A stretch of DNA of 64,000 bases, taken from Herbaspirillum sp. ASV7 (lineage in GTDB: Bacteria; Pseudomonadota; Gammaproteobacteria; Burkholderiales; Burkholderiaceae_D). Within the stretch, counting starts at the first letter, position 1; each line of letters begins with the position of its first letter. Shown here piece by piece: positions 26,563-36,596 of this stretch. The notes below the pieces were generated by a model. The model saw only the letters and a list, made by a program, of their open reading frames with translations, had not been told where the DNA came from and ran no database searches. The position numbers were made by a program, and so were the translations under genes. Location of the stretch: positions 1 to 64,000 of the forward strand of contig NZ_JAELUH010000021.1 of assembly GCF_016429215.1 (NCBI RefSeq), written 5' to 3'.

Positions 26563-28052
26563 CGGCGGCTGCGCAGCGACGCGCGCTGCAGCCGCGCCAC
26601 TGCGCGCACCAGTTCATCGGATGACATCGAGGCAAAGCCCAGGCGCGAACCATTGATGGATTCTCCCAGCGGCGAGAACTGGCTGCCGCTGCGCACGAAC
26701 AAGCCTTCGCTGATGGCGTTCCTGGCCAGGGCATCGACGTCGAGGTCCTCGGAAAAAGTGACCCACAGCGCCAGTCCGCCCTCGGGTACGCGGGTGGAGA
26801 TGCGGTCGCCGAAGCTGCGTTGCAGGCAATCCAGCAATACCTCCTGACGATCCCGATAGTGCTTGCTGCTGCGCCGCACGTGCCGGCGCAGTTCGCCATC
26901 GGTGATGAGCTCGGCCAGCATCTTCTGCAGGATGGCGTCACCGTGGGTGGCCAGCAGGTGCTGGTTGCCCTCCAGGGTGGCGATCAGATTCTCGGGGCCG
27001 ACCACGAAGCCGCAGCGAAAACTCGATCCCAGCAACTTGGAGAGCGAACCGACATAGATCACATGACGCTGCCACGGATCGCTGGCCAACGGCGCGTAGG
27101 GGCGGCCGGTGAAGTGATACTCGTGGTCATAGTCTTCCTCGATGATGGCAAATCCATGCCGGATTGCCAGTCCCAGCAGCTTCTCCCGGCGATCGGCGCG
27201 CAGGCTCACCGTGCTGGGGAACTGGTGGTGCGGCGTGAGGTAGATGAAGCGGATGGGGCGGCGTCGGCACAGGGTCTCCACTTGCTCGACCTGGCAGCCA
27301 TGCGCATCGATATCCACGACTTCCACGCGCGCGCCCAGCGCCTGGAAGATGGCCCAGGCCGGTGGATAGCTGAGCCGCTCGACCACCACCGTATCGCCCG
27401 GTCGTATCAGCGCCGCTGCCGCCAGGTGCAGGGCCATCTGCGTGCCCTGGGTCAGGCAGATGTTGGCCGGCGATACCGCCAGCGCGCGCGTGGCAGCCAG
27501 CATGCCGGCCAGTGCCTCGCGCAATTGCCGCGCCGATTCCAGGTTGCCATAGCGTACCCGGCCATTACGCAGGCTTTCGCGCAGCGCACGGCGATAGTGA
27601 CGGTGCAGGATGGCCTGGGGCAGCAGGCGGTGGTCTGGCGAGCCATTGTCGAAGTACATCATGCGCCTATCCCGCAGGGCTCCCTGCGGCGGCAGTTCAT
27701 CGAAATACCCGGGCAGGGACAGCGTCTGCAAGGCGGGGGCGAAGAGGCGATCCTGCGCTCCCGGCGCGCCATGCACCGCGCCCCGATCAAAGGCGCTGCT
27801 GACGTAGGTGCCGCTGCGCTCGCGACTGACCAGCCAGCCTTTGATGGCCGCTTCTTCATAGGCCACGATGACGGTCTTGCGGTTCACGCCCAGCATGGCG
27901 GCCATGTCGCGGGTTCCCGGCAGTGCCGCGCCGGGCAGCAGGCGACCGTCACCGATGGCGCGCGCCAGGCCGGCCACGATATCCCGGTAGGAGACGCTTG
28001 CACCGGCTTGACCGAGATCGAGCAGCAGGCGCCAGTTTCTGATCTGGACCAT
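26559..28052 (-). CDS. MocR-family (GntR/aminotransferase) transcriptional regulator
   Basis: A 497-residue PLP-binding regulator: GntR-type winged helix (about 15-80; LPGTRDMAAMLGVNRKTVIV) plus aminotransferase-like domain with the PLP lysine in YVGSLSKLLGSSFRCGF and the EEDYDHEYHF motif typical of the PdxR/YczR-like branch. Divergent from the reductase-M24 fusion gene with 101 bases between starts; an inverted repeat in that gap is a candidate operator. It probably controls the fusion gene and itself. This is the second MocR regulator in the window and only distantly similar to the first. Confidence 0.88.
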   Translation of the reverse strand: MVQIRNWRLLLDLGQAGASVSYRDIVAGLARAIGDGRLLPGAALPGTRDMAAMLGVNRKTVIVAYEEAAIKGWLVSRERSGTYVSSAFDRGAVHGAPGAQDRLFAPALQTLSLPGYFDELPPQGALRDRRMMYFDNGSPDHRLLPQAILHRHYRRALRESLRNGRVRYGNLESARQLREALAGMLAATRALAVSPANICLTQGTQMALHLAAAALIRPGDTVVVERLSYPPAWAIFQALGARVEVVDIDAHGCQVEQVETLCRRRPIRFIYLTPHHQFPSTVSLRADRREKLLGLAIRHGFAIIEEDYDHEYHFTGRPYAPLASDPWQRHVIYVGSLSKLLGSSFRCGFVVGPENLIATLEGNQHLLATHGDAILQKMLAELITDGELRRHVRRSSKHYRDRQEVLLDCLQRSFGDRISTRVPEGGLALWVTFSEDLDVDALARNAISEGLFVRSGSQFSPLGESINGSRLGFASMSSDELVRAVARLQRASLRSRR

Positions 28053-28062
28053 GTGAAATTAT

Positions 28063-28079
28063 CAAAACTGGAGGTTTTG
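28063..28079. promoter_or_regulatory. Inverted repeat between MocR and reductase-M24 genes
   Basis: CAAAAC-TGGAG-GTTTTG, a perfect 6-bp inverted repeat with 5-base spacer, lies 10 bases upstream of the MocR start and about 75 bases from the fusion gene. It is well placed for autoregulation and control of the divergent gene. Confidence 0.45.
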
Positions 28080-28153
28080 GAGGGTCCTATTCTAGCCGCA
28101 CAATCGCTCCATCGATGACAGGCCATTGCGGCCCATGGACCAGGGAGAACAGC

Positions 28154-29848
28154 ATGCAGGAGCATTACAGGATAGCGATCGCCAATGGCACGCAGGATTT
28201 CACCAGCGGTGACGGGCTGCTGCTCGACGCGGCGCTGGAACAGGGTATCTCGCTGCCCTTCTCCTGCCGACGCGGCGAGTGCGGATGCTGCCGCGTGCGC
28301 GTGCTGGAAGGCCGGCACCGGCGTCTGCCCTACCAGGCCCTGGGCACGCCCTATCCGCTGGCCGAGGACGAGATACTGCTGTGCCAGAGCCATGCCTGCA
28401 GCGACATGCGCATCGAGGTCCCGGGCTGGCCGCTGCCGGCGCAGGCCTTGCGCTTCGAGGCCGAGGTGCTGGAGAAGCGTCCCCTGAGCGCCAGCGTGAC
28501 CTGCCTGGTACTGCGCCCTTTGGGCGAGCAGCAACCACCGGTAAGACCGGGGCAGTACCTGCGCTTCTATCTCGACGATGGCAGCAGCCGCTGCTTCTCG
28601 GTGGCCAACCTGCCGGCGCTGGAAGAGGGCCGGCTGGAATTCCATATCCGGCAGGTACGCGATGGGCATTTTTCCGGGCGCATGCTCAGCCACCTGCAGG
28701 CCGGTGACCGGCTGGCGCTGGAGGGCGGCTTCGGTGCCTGTACCTGGCAGGCCGCGTCCGTGACCGGGGCCAGTGAGCTGGTGTTGCTGGCCACCGGCAC
28801 CGGTTATGCCGGCATCAAGCCCATCCTGCTGGCGGCGCTGGCCGATGCCCACGCCGCGCCGGCGCTGCGGGTGACGCTCTACTGGGGCAATGCCGAGGCG
28901 GGTGATTTCTACGATGCCGCCTTCCTCGATGCACTGGCCGCGCGTGAGCCGCGCCTGCGCTGGGTTGCGGCCAACGGCGCCCTGGGGGAACAGGTACAGG
29001 CGCTGGCCGCTGCCGGTGGCCACCACTGGCCCGCCACGCAACTGGTCGCCTGCGGCAATCCGGCCATGATCGCCGCGTTGCATGAGGCCTGCGCACGCTG
29101 GGGCGTGTCGCCACAGCAGCTGGTGACGGAGGCCTTCGTTCCGTCCGGTGCCAGCGTGGCACCGATGGCGCTGGGCAGCCTGGACCCGGTGTTCGAACGG
29201 GTGGGGCCGCGCTATGCGCTGGAAGGCATGCTCACCGCGCGCGCCCAATCCATCCGCGCCGTGGCGCAGATCGCCGGCAAGCTCAGGGTCGGCATGTCGA
29301 CCGCCGAGGCCGTGGAGATGGCCGACCGCCACCTGCGCGACATGGGGGCGTCGCACACCTGGCATCCGACCTACATCCGCTTCGGCGATGACACGGTGCG
29401 CACACCGCGCCAGGGCGTGCAGCGCGAACGGGTGCTGCGTGAGAGCGATATCGTGGTAGTCGATATCGGCCCGGTCTGGGATGGTTGCGAGGGCGATTTC
29501 GGCGACACCTTCGTGTTCGGCAACGAAGCCTTGCACCATGCCTGCGCCCAGGCCGCACGCGATGTCTTCGACGCCACCCGGGCGGCATGGGAAACCGGCT
29601 TGAGCGGTCGCCAGCTATACGACTTTGCCCAGGTCGAGGCCCGGCGCGCAGGCTGGCTGCTGGAGCGCAACCTGGCCGGGCATCGCGTTTCGGACTTCCC
29701 GCATGCGCTGTTCGGCCCGGCCAAGCTGGCCGAGATGGAGATCATCCCCAGCCAGGCGTTGTGGGTGCTGGAGATCCAGTTGCGTCATCCGAGCTATCCG
29801 GTGGGGGCCTTCTACGAAGACCTGCTGATCGGCTTGCCGGGGCAGTAG
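28154..29848 (+). CDS. [2Fe-2S] ferredoxin-FAD/NAD(P) reductase fused to an M24 metallopeptidase-like domain
   Basis: A 564-residue fusion. Residues 1-90: plant-type ferredoxin with Cys 38, 43, 46 (CRRGECGCC) and 77. Residues about 95-330: ferredoxin-NADP reductase-like FAD and NAD domains (RCFSVANLP, LLATGTGYAGIKP, ACGNPAMI). Residues about 345-560: pita-bread M24 domain (methionine aminopeptidase / creatinase / prolidase fold). All five M24 metal ligands can be matched: Asp 437 and Asp 448 (11 apart, as in MetAP), His 510, Glu 540 and Glu 555. One uninterrupted frame; start chosen behind AGGGAGAA. The reductase half resembles electron-transfer partners of oxygenases. Why it is joined to a hydrolase fold is unknown. 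Divergent from a MocR regulator. Confidence 0.82.
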   Translation: MQEHYRIAIANGTQDFTSGDGLLLDAALEQGISLPFSCRRGECGCCRVRVLEGRHRRLPYQALGTPYPLAEDEILLCQSHACSDMRIEVPGWPLPAQALRFEAEVLEKRPLSASVTCLVLRPLGEQQPPVRPGQYLRFYLDDGSSRCFSVANLPALEEGRLEFHIRQVRDGHFSGRMLSHLQAGDRLALEGGFGACTWQAASVTGASELVLLATGTGYAGIKPILLAALADAHAAPALRVTLYWGNAEAGDFYDAAFLDALAAREPRLRWVAANGALGEQVQALAAAGGHHWPATQLVACGNPAMIAALHEACARWGVSPQQLVTEAFVPSGASVAPMALGSLDPVFERVGPRYALEGMLTARAQSIRAVAQIAGKLRVGMSTAEAVEMADRHLRDMGASHTWHPTYIRFGDDTVRTPRQGVQRERVLRESDIVVVDIGPVWDGCEGDFGDTFVFGNEALHHACAQAARDVFDATRAAWETGLSGRQLYDFAQVEARRAGWLLERNLAGHRVSDFPHALFGPAKLAEMEIIPSQALWVLEIQLRHPSYPVGAFYEDLLIGLPGQ

Positions 29849-29881
29849 TCCGACACGCGTTGTCATCGCGAAGGACGAAAA

Positions 29882-29909
29882 AAAAACCGCATCCGTGGAT
29901 GCGGTTTTT
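29882..29909. terminator. Bidirectional terminator between fusion gene and gatB
   Basis: A 12-bp stem (AAAAACCGCATC with GATGCGGTTTTT) and a 4-base loop lie between convergent genes, with A-run and T-run on either side, so it can serve both strands. Confidence 0.85.
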
Positions 29910-29925
29910 CTTGTCGCGATTGCGA

Positions 29926-31386
29926 TCAACCCACCAGCTTCTTGCGCAGCAATTCGGTCAGCTGCGCCGGGTTGGCCTTGCCGCGCGTGGCCTTCATGGC
30001 CTGGCCGATCAGGGCGTTGATGGCCTGCTCCTTGCCGGCGCGGAATTCGGCGACCGACTTCTCGTTGGCGGCCAGCACCTGGTCGACGATGGCTTCCAGC
30101 GCACCGCTGTCGGAGATCTGCTTGAGGCCCTTGGCTTCGATGATGTCATCGGCCAGGCTGTCCTTGTCGGAGCGGGCTTCCCACATGCCGGCGAAGACTT
30201 CCTTGGCGATCTTGTTGGAGATGGTTCCATCGGCGATGCGCTTCAACAGCAGCGCCAGTTGCGCGGCCTTGACGGGGGCATCGGCGATGTCGGTGTCTTC
30301 GCGGTTCAGGGTCGAGGCTACGTCGCCCATCAACCAGTTGGCGGCCGGCTTGGCCTGGTCGCGACCGGCGGCGGCGACCACGGCTTCGAAGTAGGAAGCC
30401 ATGCCCTTGGACTGGGTCAGCACCATGGCATCGTATTCCGGCAAGGCGTATTCGGCCACGAAGCGCTCGCGCATGGCGCCGGGCAGCTCGGGCATGGTGG
30501 TCTTGACGCGGTCGATCCACTCCTGCGAGATCGCCAGCGGCGGCAGGTCGGGGTCGGGGAAGTAACGGTAGTCCTGCGCGTCTTCCTTGCTGCGCATGGA
30601 GCGGGTTTCCTTCTTGTCCGGATCGTAGAGGCGGGTTTCCTGGACCACGGTGCCGCCGTCTTCGATCAGCTCGATCTGGCGACGCACTTCGTAGTTGATG
30701 GCCTCTTCCAGGAAGCGGAAGGAGTTCAGGTTCTTGATCTCGCAGCGGGTGCCGAATTTTTCCTGGCCGACCGGACGCACGGAGACGTTGGCGTCGCAGC
30801 GGAACGAGCCTTCCTGCATGTTGCCGTCGCAGATGCCCAGCCACACCACCAGCGAGTGCAGCGCCTTGGCGTAGCCGACGGCTTCGGCGGCGCTGCGCAT
30901 TTCGGGTTCGGTGACGATTTCCAGGAGTGGCGTGCCGGCGCGGTTCAGGTCGATGCCGGTCATGCCCTGGTAGTCTTCGTGCAGCGACTTGCCGGCGTCT
31001 TCTTCCAGGTGGGCGCGGGTCAGGTTGATGGTCTTGATCTCGGTCTTGCCATCCTTCTCGACGGCGAAGGACATGGTGCCGCCTTGCACCACGGGGATCT
31101 CGAACTGGCTGATCTGATAGCCCTTGGGCAGGTCAGGGTAGAAGTAATTCTTGCGCGCGAACACCGAGCGCGGCGCGATGGTGGCGCCGATGGCCAGGCC
31201 GAACTGGATGGCACGTTCCACTGCGCCCTTGTTCAGTACCGGCAGCACGCCCGGCAGGGCCAGGTCCACCGGACTGGCCTGGGTGTTGGGTTCGGCGCCG
31301 AAGCGGGTCGAGCTGCCGCTGAAGATCTTGGATTGGGTCGAAAGCTGCGTGTGCGTTTCCAGACCGATGACGACTTCCCACTGCAT
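29926..31386 (-). CDS. gatB: Aspartyl/glutamyl-tRNA amidotransferase subunit B
   Basis: 486 residues, full length. GatB activates and transamidates Glu-tRNA(Gln) and/or Asp-tRNA(Asn) with ammonia supplied by GatA. The family start [15 protein letters not shown], the Zn/Mg-site region [12 protein letters not shown], and the C-terminal YqeY-like helical domain ending LTELLRKKL are all visible. Third gene of gatC-gatA-gatB on this strand; a terminator follows. Confidence 0.97.
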   Translation of the reverse strand: MQWEVVIGLETHTQLSTQSKIFSGSSTRFGAEPNTQASPVDLALPGVLPVLNKGAVERAIQFGLAIGATIAPRSVFARKNYFYPDLPKGYQISQFEIPVVQGGTMSFAVEKDGKTEIKTINLTRAHLEEDAGKSLHEDYQGMTGIDLNRAGTPLLEIVTEPEMRSAAEAVGYAKALHSLVVWLGICDGNMQEGSFRCDANVSVRPVGQEKFGTRCEIKNLNSFRFLEEAINYEVRRQIELIEDGGTVVQETRLYDPDKKETRSMRSKEDAQDYRYFPDPDLPPLAISQEWIDRVKTTMPELPGAMRERFVAEYALPEYDAMVLTQSKGMASYFEAVVAAAGRDQAKPAANWLMGDVASTLNREDTDIADAPVKAAQLALLLKRIADGTISNKIAKEVFAGMWEARSDKDSLADDIIEAKGLKQISDSGALEAIVDQVLAANEKSVAEFRAGKEQAINALIGQAMKATRGKANPAQLTELLRKKLVG

Positions 31387-31432
31387 GATGTTGTCCTTGC
31401 GAATGCTGTTGTTGGTGACGAGGGTCAGGCGA

Positions 31433-32899
31433 TCAGGCCGGTTCGCGCAGGTGCCAGTCGGTGGCCTGCTGGAACTGGTGCGCCACGTTCAAGAGGCGCG
31501 CTTCGTCGAAGTAGTTGCCGATGATCTGCAGGCCGACCGGACGCTTGCCGTTCTTTTCGCCCTGGCCGAAGCCGCAGGGAATCGACATGCCCGGCAGGCC
31601 GGCCAGGCTGGTGGAGAGCGTAAAGATGTCGGCCAGGTAGTTGGCCACCGGGTCGTTGGTCTTGTCACCGAGATCCCAGGCGACGGTGGGCGAGACCGGG
31701 CCCATGATGACGTCGCACTGGCGGTCCGGGCCGGCCAGGGCGTTCTGGAAGTCCTGGGCGATCAGGCGGCGGATCTTCTGGGCCTGCAGGTAGTAGGCGT
31801 CGTAGTAGCCATGCGAGAGCACGTAGGAGCCCACCAGGATGCGGCGCTTGACCTCTTCGCCGAAGCCCTCGGCGCGCGACTTCTTGTACATGTCGGCCAG
31901 GTCCTTGTAGTCGGCGGCGCGGTGGCCGTAGCGCACCCCGTCGAAGCGCGACAGGTTGGACGAGGCTTCGGCCGGGGCGATCACGTAATACACGGGGATC
32001 GACAGTTCGGTCTTGGGCAGGGAGATGTCGACCAGGGTGGCGCCGAGCTTTTCGAATTCGACCAGCGCGCCACGCACGGCCGCTTCCACGTCGGCGGCCA
32101 GGCCGGCGCCGAAGAATTCCTTGGGCACGCCGATGCGCAGGCCTTGCAGGCTGTCGTTAAGCGAACGGGTGAAGTCTTCCTTGGGGCGCTGCAGGCTGGT
32201 GGAATCACGCTCGTCGAAACCGGTCATGGTGTTCAACAGCAGGCCGCAATCCTCGGCGGTCTTGGCGATCGGGCCGCCCTGGTCCAGCGAGGAGGCAAAG
32301 GCGATCATGCCGTAGCGCGAGACGCTGCCATAGGTCGGCTTGATGCCGGTGACGCCGCACAGCGAGGCCGGCTGGCGGATCGAGCCGCCGGTGTCGGTGG
32401 CGGTGGCCGCCGGCGCCAGGCGCGCCGCCACGGCGGCGGCAGAGCCGCCCGAGGAGCCGCCGGGGACGGCTTTGCGGTCCCAGGGGTTCAGGGTGGGGCC
32501 GTAGTAGGAGTTCTCGTTGCCCGAGCCCATGGCGAATTCGTCGCAGTTGAGCTTGCCCAGCGTGACCGTGCCGGCGGCATTGAACTGTTCGACGACAGTC
32601 GCATCGAAGGGGCTCACATAGTTTTGCAGCATGCGTGAACCGGCCGTGGTACGCCAGTTGCGGGTGACGAAGATATCCTTGTGGGCGATCGGCACACCGG
32701 TCAGGGGACCGGCGTCCTGACCTGCCAGGCGTGCATCGGCGGCCCTGGCCTGCGCCAGCGTGAGCTCGCGGTCCACGTGCAGGAAGGCGTTCAGGTCGCT
32801 GGCCTCGATGCGGTCGAGGAACAGGGTGGCCAGTTCGGCGGCGGAAATCTTGCGCGCTTGCAGTTGCGCGGACAGTTCTTTGAGGGTGAGCTTGTGCAT
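31433..32899 (-). CDS. gatA: Aspartyl/glutamyl-tRNA amidotransferase subunit A
   Basis: 488-residue amidase-signature glutaminase that frees ammonia from glutamine for the GatCAB complex. The triad is Lys 74 (IAHKDIF), cis-Ser 149 (GGSSGGS) and nucleophile Ser 173 (DTGGSIRQP); the GatA-specific [16 protein letters not shown] segment is intact. It lies 46 bases upstream of gatB and 84 bases after gatC. Confidence 0.97.
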   Translation of the reverse strand: MHKLTLKELSAQLQARKISAAELATLFLDRIEASDLNAFLHVDRELTLAQARAADARLAGQDAGPLTGVPIAHKDIFVTRNWRTTAGSRMLQNYVSPFDATVVEQFNAAGTVTLGKLNCDEFAMGSGNENSYYGPTLNPWDRKAVPGGSSGGSAAAVAARLAPAATATDTGGSIRQPASLCGVTGIKPTYGSVSRYGMIAFASSLDQGGPIAKTAEDCGLLLNTMTGFDERDSTSLQRPKEDFTRSLNDSLQGLRIGVPKEFFGAGLAADVEAAVRGALVEFEKLGATLVDISLPKTELSIPVYYVIAPAEASSNLSRFDGVRYGHRAADYKDLADMYKKSRAEGFGEEVKRRILVGSYVLSHGYYDAYYLQAQKIRRLIAQDFQNALAGPDRQCDVIMGPVSPTVAWDLGDKTNDPVANYLADIFTLSTSLAGLPGMSIPCGFGQGEKNGKRPVGLQIIGNYFDEARLLNVAHQFQQATDWHLREPA

Positions 32900-32983
32900 G
32901 GAATTGGTTGGGCTGCGATCTTGCGGGTCGACACTGCCGCTTTGCGGCGCCGGTCGGGCTTGGTCAGGGGCCGGGGCAGGGAA

Positions 32984-33286
32984 TTATTCGATCACCTTGG
33001 GCACCAGGTACAGGCCGTCCTGGGTGGCCGGGGCCGGTTGCTGGTAGTCTTCGCGGCGATTGGACTCGGTCACCGCATCTTCGCGCAGGCGCAGCGCCAG
33101 CGCCGGCTCGATGGCGGCGATCGGGTGCGACAGCGGTTCTACGCCGGTGGTGTCGATGGCCTTCATCTGCTCCACCAGGGCGAAGATGCCATTGAGCTTC
33201 TCCAGCGTTTCACCGGCCTGGGCGTCGGTAAGCTCCAGGCGGGACAGGTTGGCGATGCGTTTGACGTCGGAAAGGGCTAGTGACAT
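32984..33286 (-). CDS. gatC: Aspartyl/glutamyl-tRNA amidotransferase subunit C
   Basis: 100-residue GatC, which clamps GatA and GatB together. Sequence [17 protein letters not shown] at the start and LREDAV plus a C-terminal YLVPKVIE are diagnostic. The frame is open a further 113 codons upstream, but that part lacks family similarity; ATG at 33286 gives normal GatC length. Confidence 0.95.
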   Translation of the reverse strand: MSLALSDVKRIANLSRLELTDAQAGETLEKLNGIFALVEQMKAIDTTGVEPLSHPIAAIEPALALRLREDAVTESNRREDYQQPAPATQDGLYLVPKVIE

Positions 33287-34708
<1,422 letters not shown>

Positions 34709-35012
34709 GCCGAACCCGCATCTGGCCGGCCCTGCGCCGGCCTTTGCACATCAGACGCAGCACAGACGCACTTGTTACAACCGGTGGCCACGTACCACCG
34801 GAGGACGGGGAACCGATACGTTCACACTATGACGCAGTTCATGCCGACTCAGCCTTCGCCGCGCAGCTTGCCTGCGACTGGGGCAGCAGACCGGCCGGAT
34901 CTGGCTAGGATGGACGCACCGGATCCCCTTTTTGTTATCGTTTTCGACGCAGGAAGTGAGTTATCCGCCTGCAGCGCGCCGCCTAGTGCGGCCCTGCTGA
35001 CGGCCTGACGCC
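34709..35012. other. mreB-mreC intergenic region with attenuator-like hairpin
   Basis: 304 bases without a credible gene. A GGCCGGC-CCTGC-GCCGGCC hairpin followed by TTT lies at 34724-34745 just after mreB and could partly terminate transcription, lowering mreC relative to mreB. A 78-codon open frame at 34772-35008 lacks family resemblance and is not called. Confidence 0.5.
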
Positions 35013-36068
35013 ATGGAAATCCCACCACTCTTCAAGCAGGGCGCCTCGGCCCGGGTGCGCGTGACGATCTTTGCGCTGCTGTCGGTCGTGATGCTGGTGG
35101 TCGACGCCCGCATGCACGTCCTGGGCACTATCCGCCAGGCGCTGGGCACGGCCCTCTACCCCTTCCAGACGGTCGCCATGGTGCCGCGCGACGCCGCCAC
35201 CAGCCTGGCCGATTCGGTCACCTCGCTGAGCGCGCTGCAAAAGGAAAACCGCGACCTGCGCCAGCAGCAGATCATCAATGCCCAGGTGATGCAGCAGGAG
35301 CGCCTGCTGGCGGCCGAGAACGCCCAGCTGCGCAAGCTCCTGGACATGCAGCAGAAGGTGCCGGTGAAGTCCATCGTGGGTGAGATCCTCTACGATGCGC
35401 GCGACCCCTTCACCCGCAAGATCATCCTCAACCGTGGCTCGCAACAGGGCGTCACCGCCGGCCAGCCCGTGATTGACGATGTGGGCATCGTGGGCCAGGT
35501 GACTCGCGTCTTCCCATTTACGTCTGAAGTCACGCTGCTGACCGACAAGGACCAGGCCATTCCCGTGCAGGTACTGCGCAACGGCTTGCGCAGCGTGGCC
35601 TACGGCCGTGGCCAGACCGGCGCGCTGGACCTGCGCTTCATGCCGGCCAATGCCGACATCCAGAAGGGTGACATGCTGGTGACGTCGGGCATCGACGGCG
35701 TCTATCCGCCCGGCCTGTCGGTGGCCAGCGTGGTGCTGGTGGAGACGCGTTCGGCCGATTCCTTCGCCCGCATCGTCTGCCGCCCGCTGGCCGGTATCGA
35801 CCGCCACCGCCAGCTGCTGATCCTGCTGGTGGAACAGAACCTGCCGCCACGCCCGGAACCGGACGTGATCGACGAGAAGTCCGCCAAGCTCTTCAAGCGC
35901 CGCCTGCGCGACAGCACCCGTGACACCAGCGCCGATGACGCCAACGCCACGCCCAAGGACAAACCCGCCGATGAGCGCAAGGGCGCGGCCAACGTGACGC
36001 CGGCGGCTCCCGCAGCAGCTGCGGCTGCCCCCGCAGCCCCGGCCGCCGCCAAGGAAAAAGCCCGATGA
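35013..36068 (+). CDS. mreC: Rod shape-determining protein MreC
   Basis: 351-residue bitopic periplasmic scaffold of the elongasome: one N-terminal transmembrane helix (about 15-38), coiled coil (about 65-110; rich in QKENRDLRQQQ-type heptads) and paired beta-barrels (about 120-275). A C-terminal tail of about 70 residues is low complexity, rich in Ala, Pro and Lys, and probably unstructured. Overlaps mreD by four bases. Confidence 0.95.
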   Translation: MEIPPLFKQGASARVRVTIFALLSVVMLVVDARMHVLGTIRQALGTALYPFQTVAMVPRDAATSLADSVTSLSALQKENRDLRQQQIINAQVMQQERLLAAENAQLRKLLDMQQKVPVKSIVGEILYDARDPFTRKIILNRGSQQGVTAGQPVIDDVGIVGQVTRVFPFTSEVTLLTDKDQAIPVQVLRNGLRSVAYGRGQTGALDLRFMPANADIQKGDMLVTSGIDGVYPPGLSVASVVLVETRSADSFARIVCRPLAGIDRHRQLLILLVEQNLPPRPEPDVIDEKSAKLFKRRLRDSTRDTSADDANATPKDKPADERKGAANVTPAAPAAAAAAPAAPAAAKEKAR

Positions 36069-36577
36069 ACGATCCGCACTACATCCTCCTGCCGGCCAAT
36101 CCGCTGTTCATTGCGTTCAGCCTGATCGTGGCCTTCGTGCTGAACCTGATGCCCTGGGGCCAGATGGTCGGCGTGCCCGACTTCGTGGCGCTGGCGCTGG
36201 TGTTCTGGAACATCCACCAGCCGCGCAAGGTCGGCATCAGCGTAGCCTTCATGATGGGCCTGCTGATGGATGTCAACGAAGCCACGCTGCTGGGCGAGAA
36301 CGCATTGGCCTATACCCTGTTGTCCTACTTCGCCATCATGATCCACCGCCGCGTGCTGTGGTTCCCGCTGCGCACCCAGGCGCTGCACGTGCTGCCGCTG
36401 ATGCTGCTGGCACAGGCGGTGCAGCTGGTGGTACAGCTGATGGTGACGGGCAAGTCGCCGGACTGGTTCTACTTCAGCGAGAGCCTGGTCTCGGCCCTGC
36501 TGTGGCCGGTGGTGAGCCTGTTGTTGCTGGCGCCCCAGCGCCGCGCCATCGACCGCGACGAGAACCGCCCCATCTGA
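36065..36577 (+). CDS. mreD: Rod shape-determining protein MreD
   Basis: 170-residue inner-membrane protein with five to six hydrophobic segments; partner of MreC and the PBP2-RodA synthase. The motif VSVAFMMGLLMDV-like (ISVAFMMGLLMDVNEA) is typical. ATG overlaps the mreC stop, so translation is coupled. Confidence 0.93.
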   Translation: MNDPHYILLPANPLFIAFSLIVAFVLNLMPWGQMVGVPDFVALALVFWNIHQPRKVGISVAFMMGLLMDVNEATLLGENALAYTLLSYFAIMIHRRVLWFPLRTQALHVLPLMLLAQAVQLVVQLMVTGKSPDWFYFSESLVSALLWPVVSLLLLAPQRRAIDRDENRPI

Positions 36578-36596
36578 GGGCCGGGACAGAAGCAGC

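Noticed and set aside
34772-35008. A 78-codon frame between mreB and mreC
   Set aside because: No recognisable domain and no conserved gene is known at this position; better seen as leader DNA.
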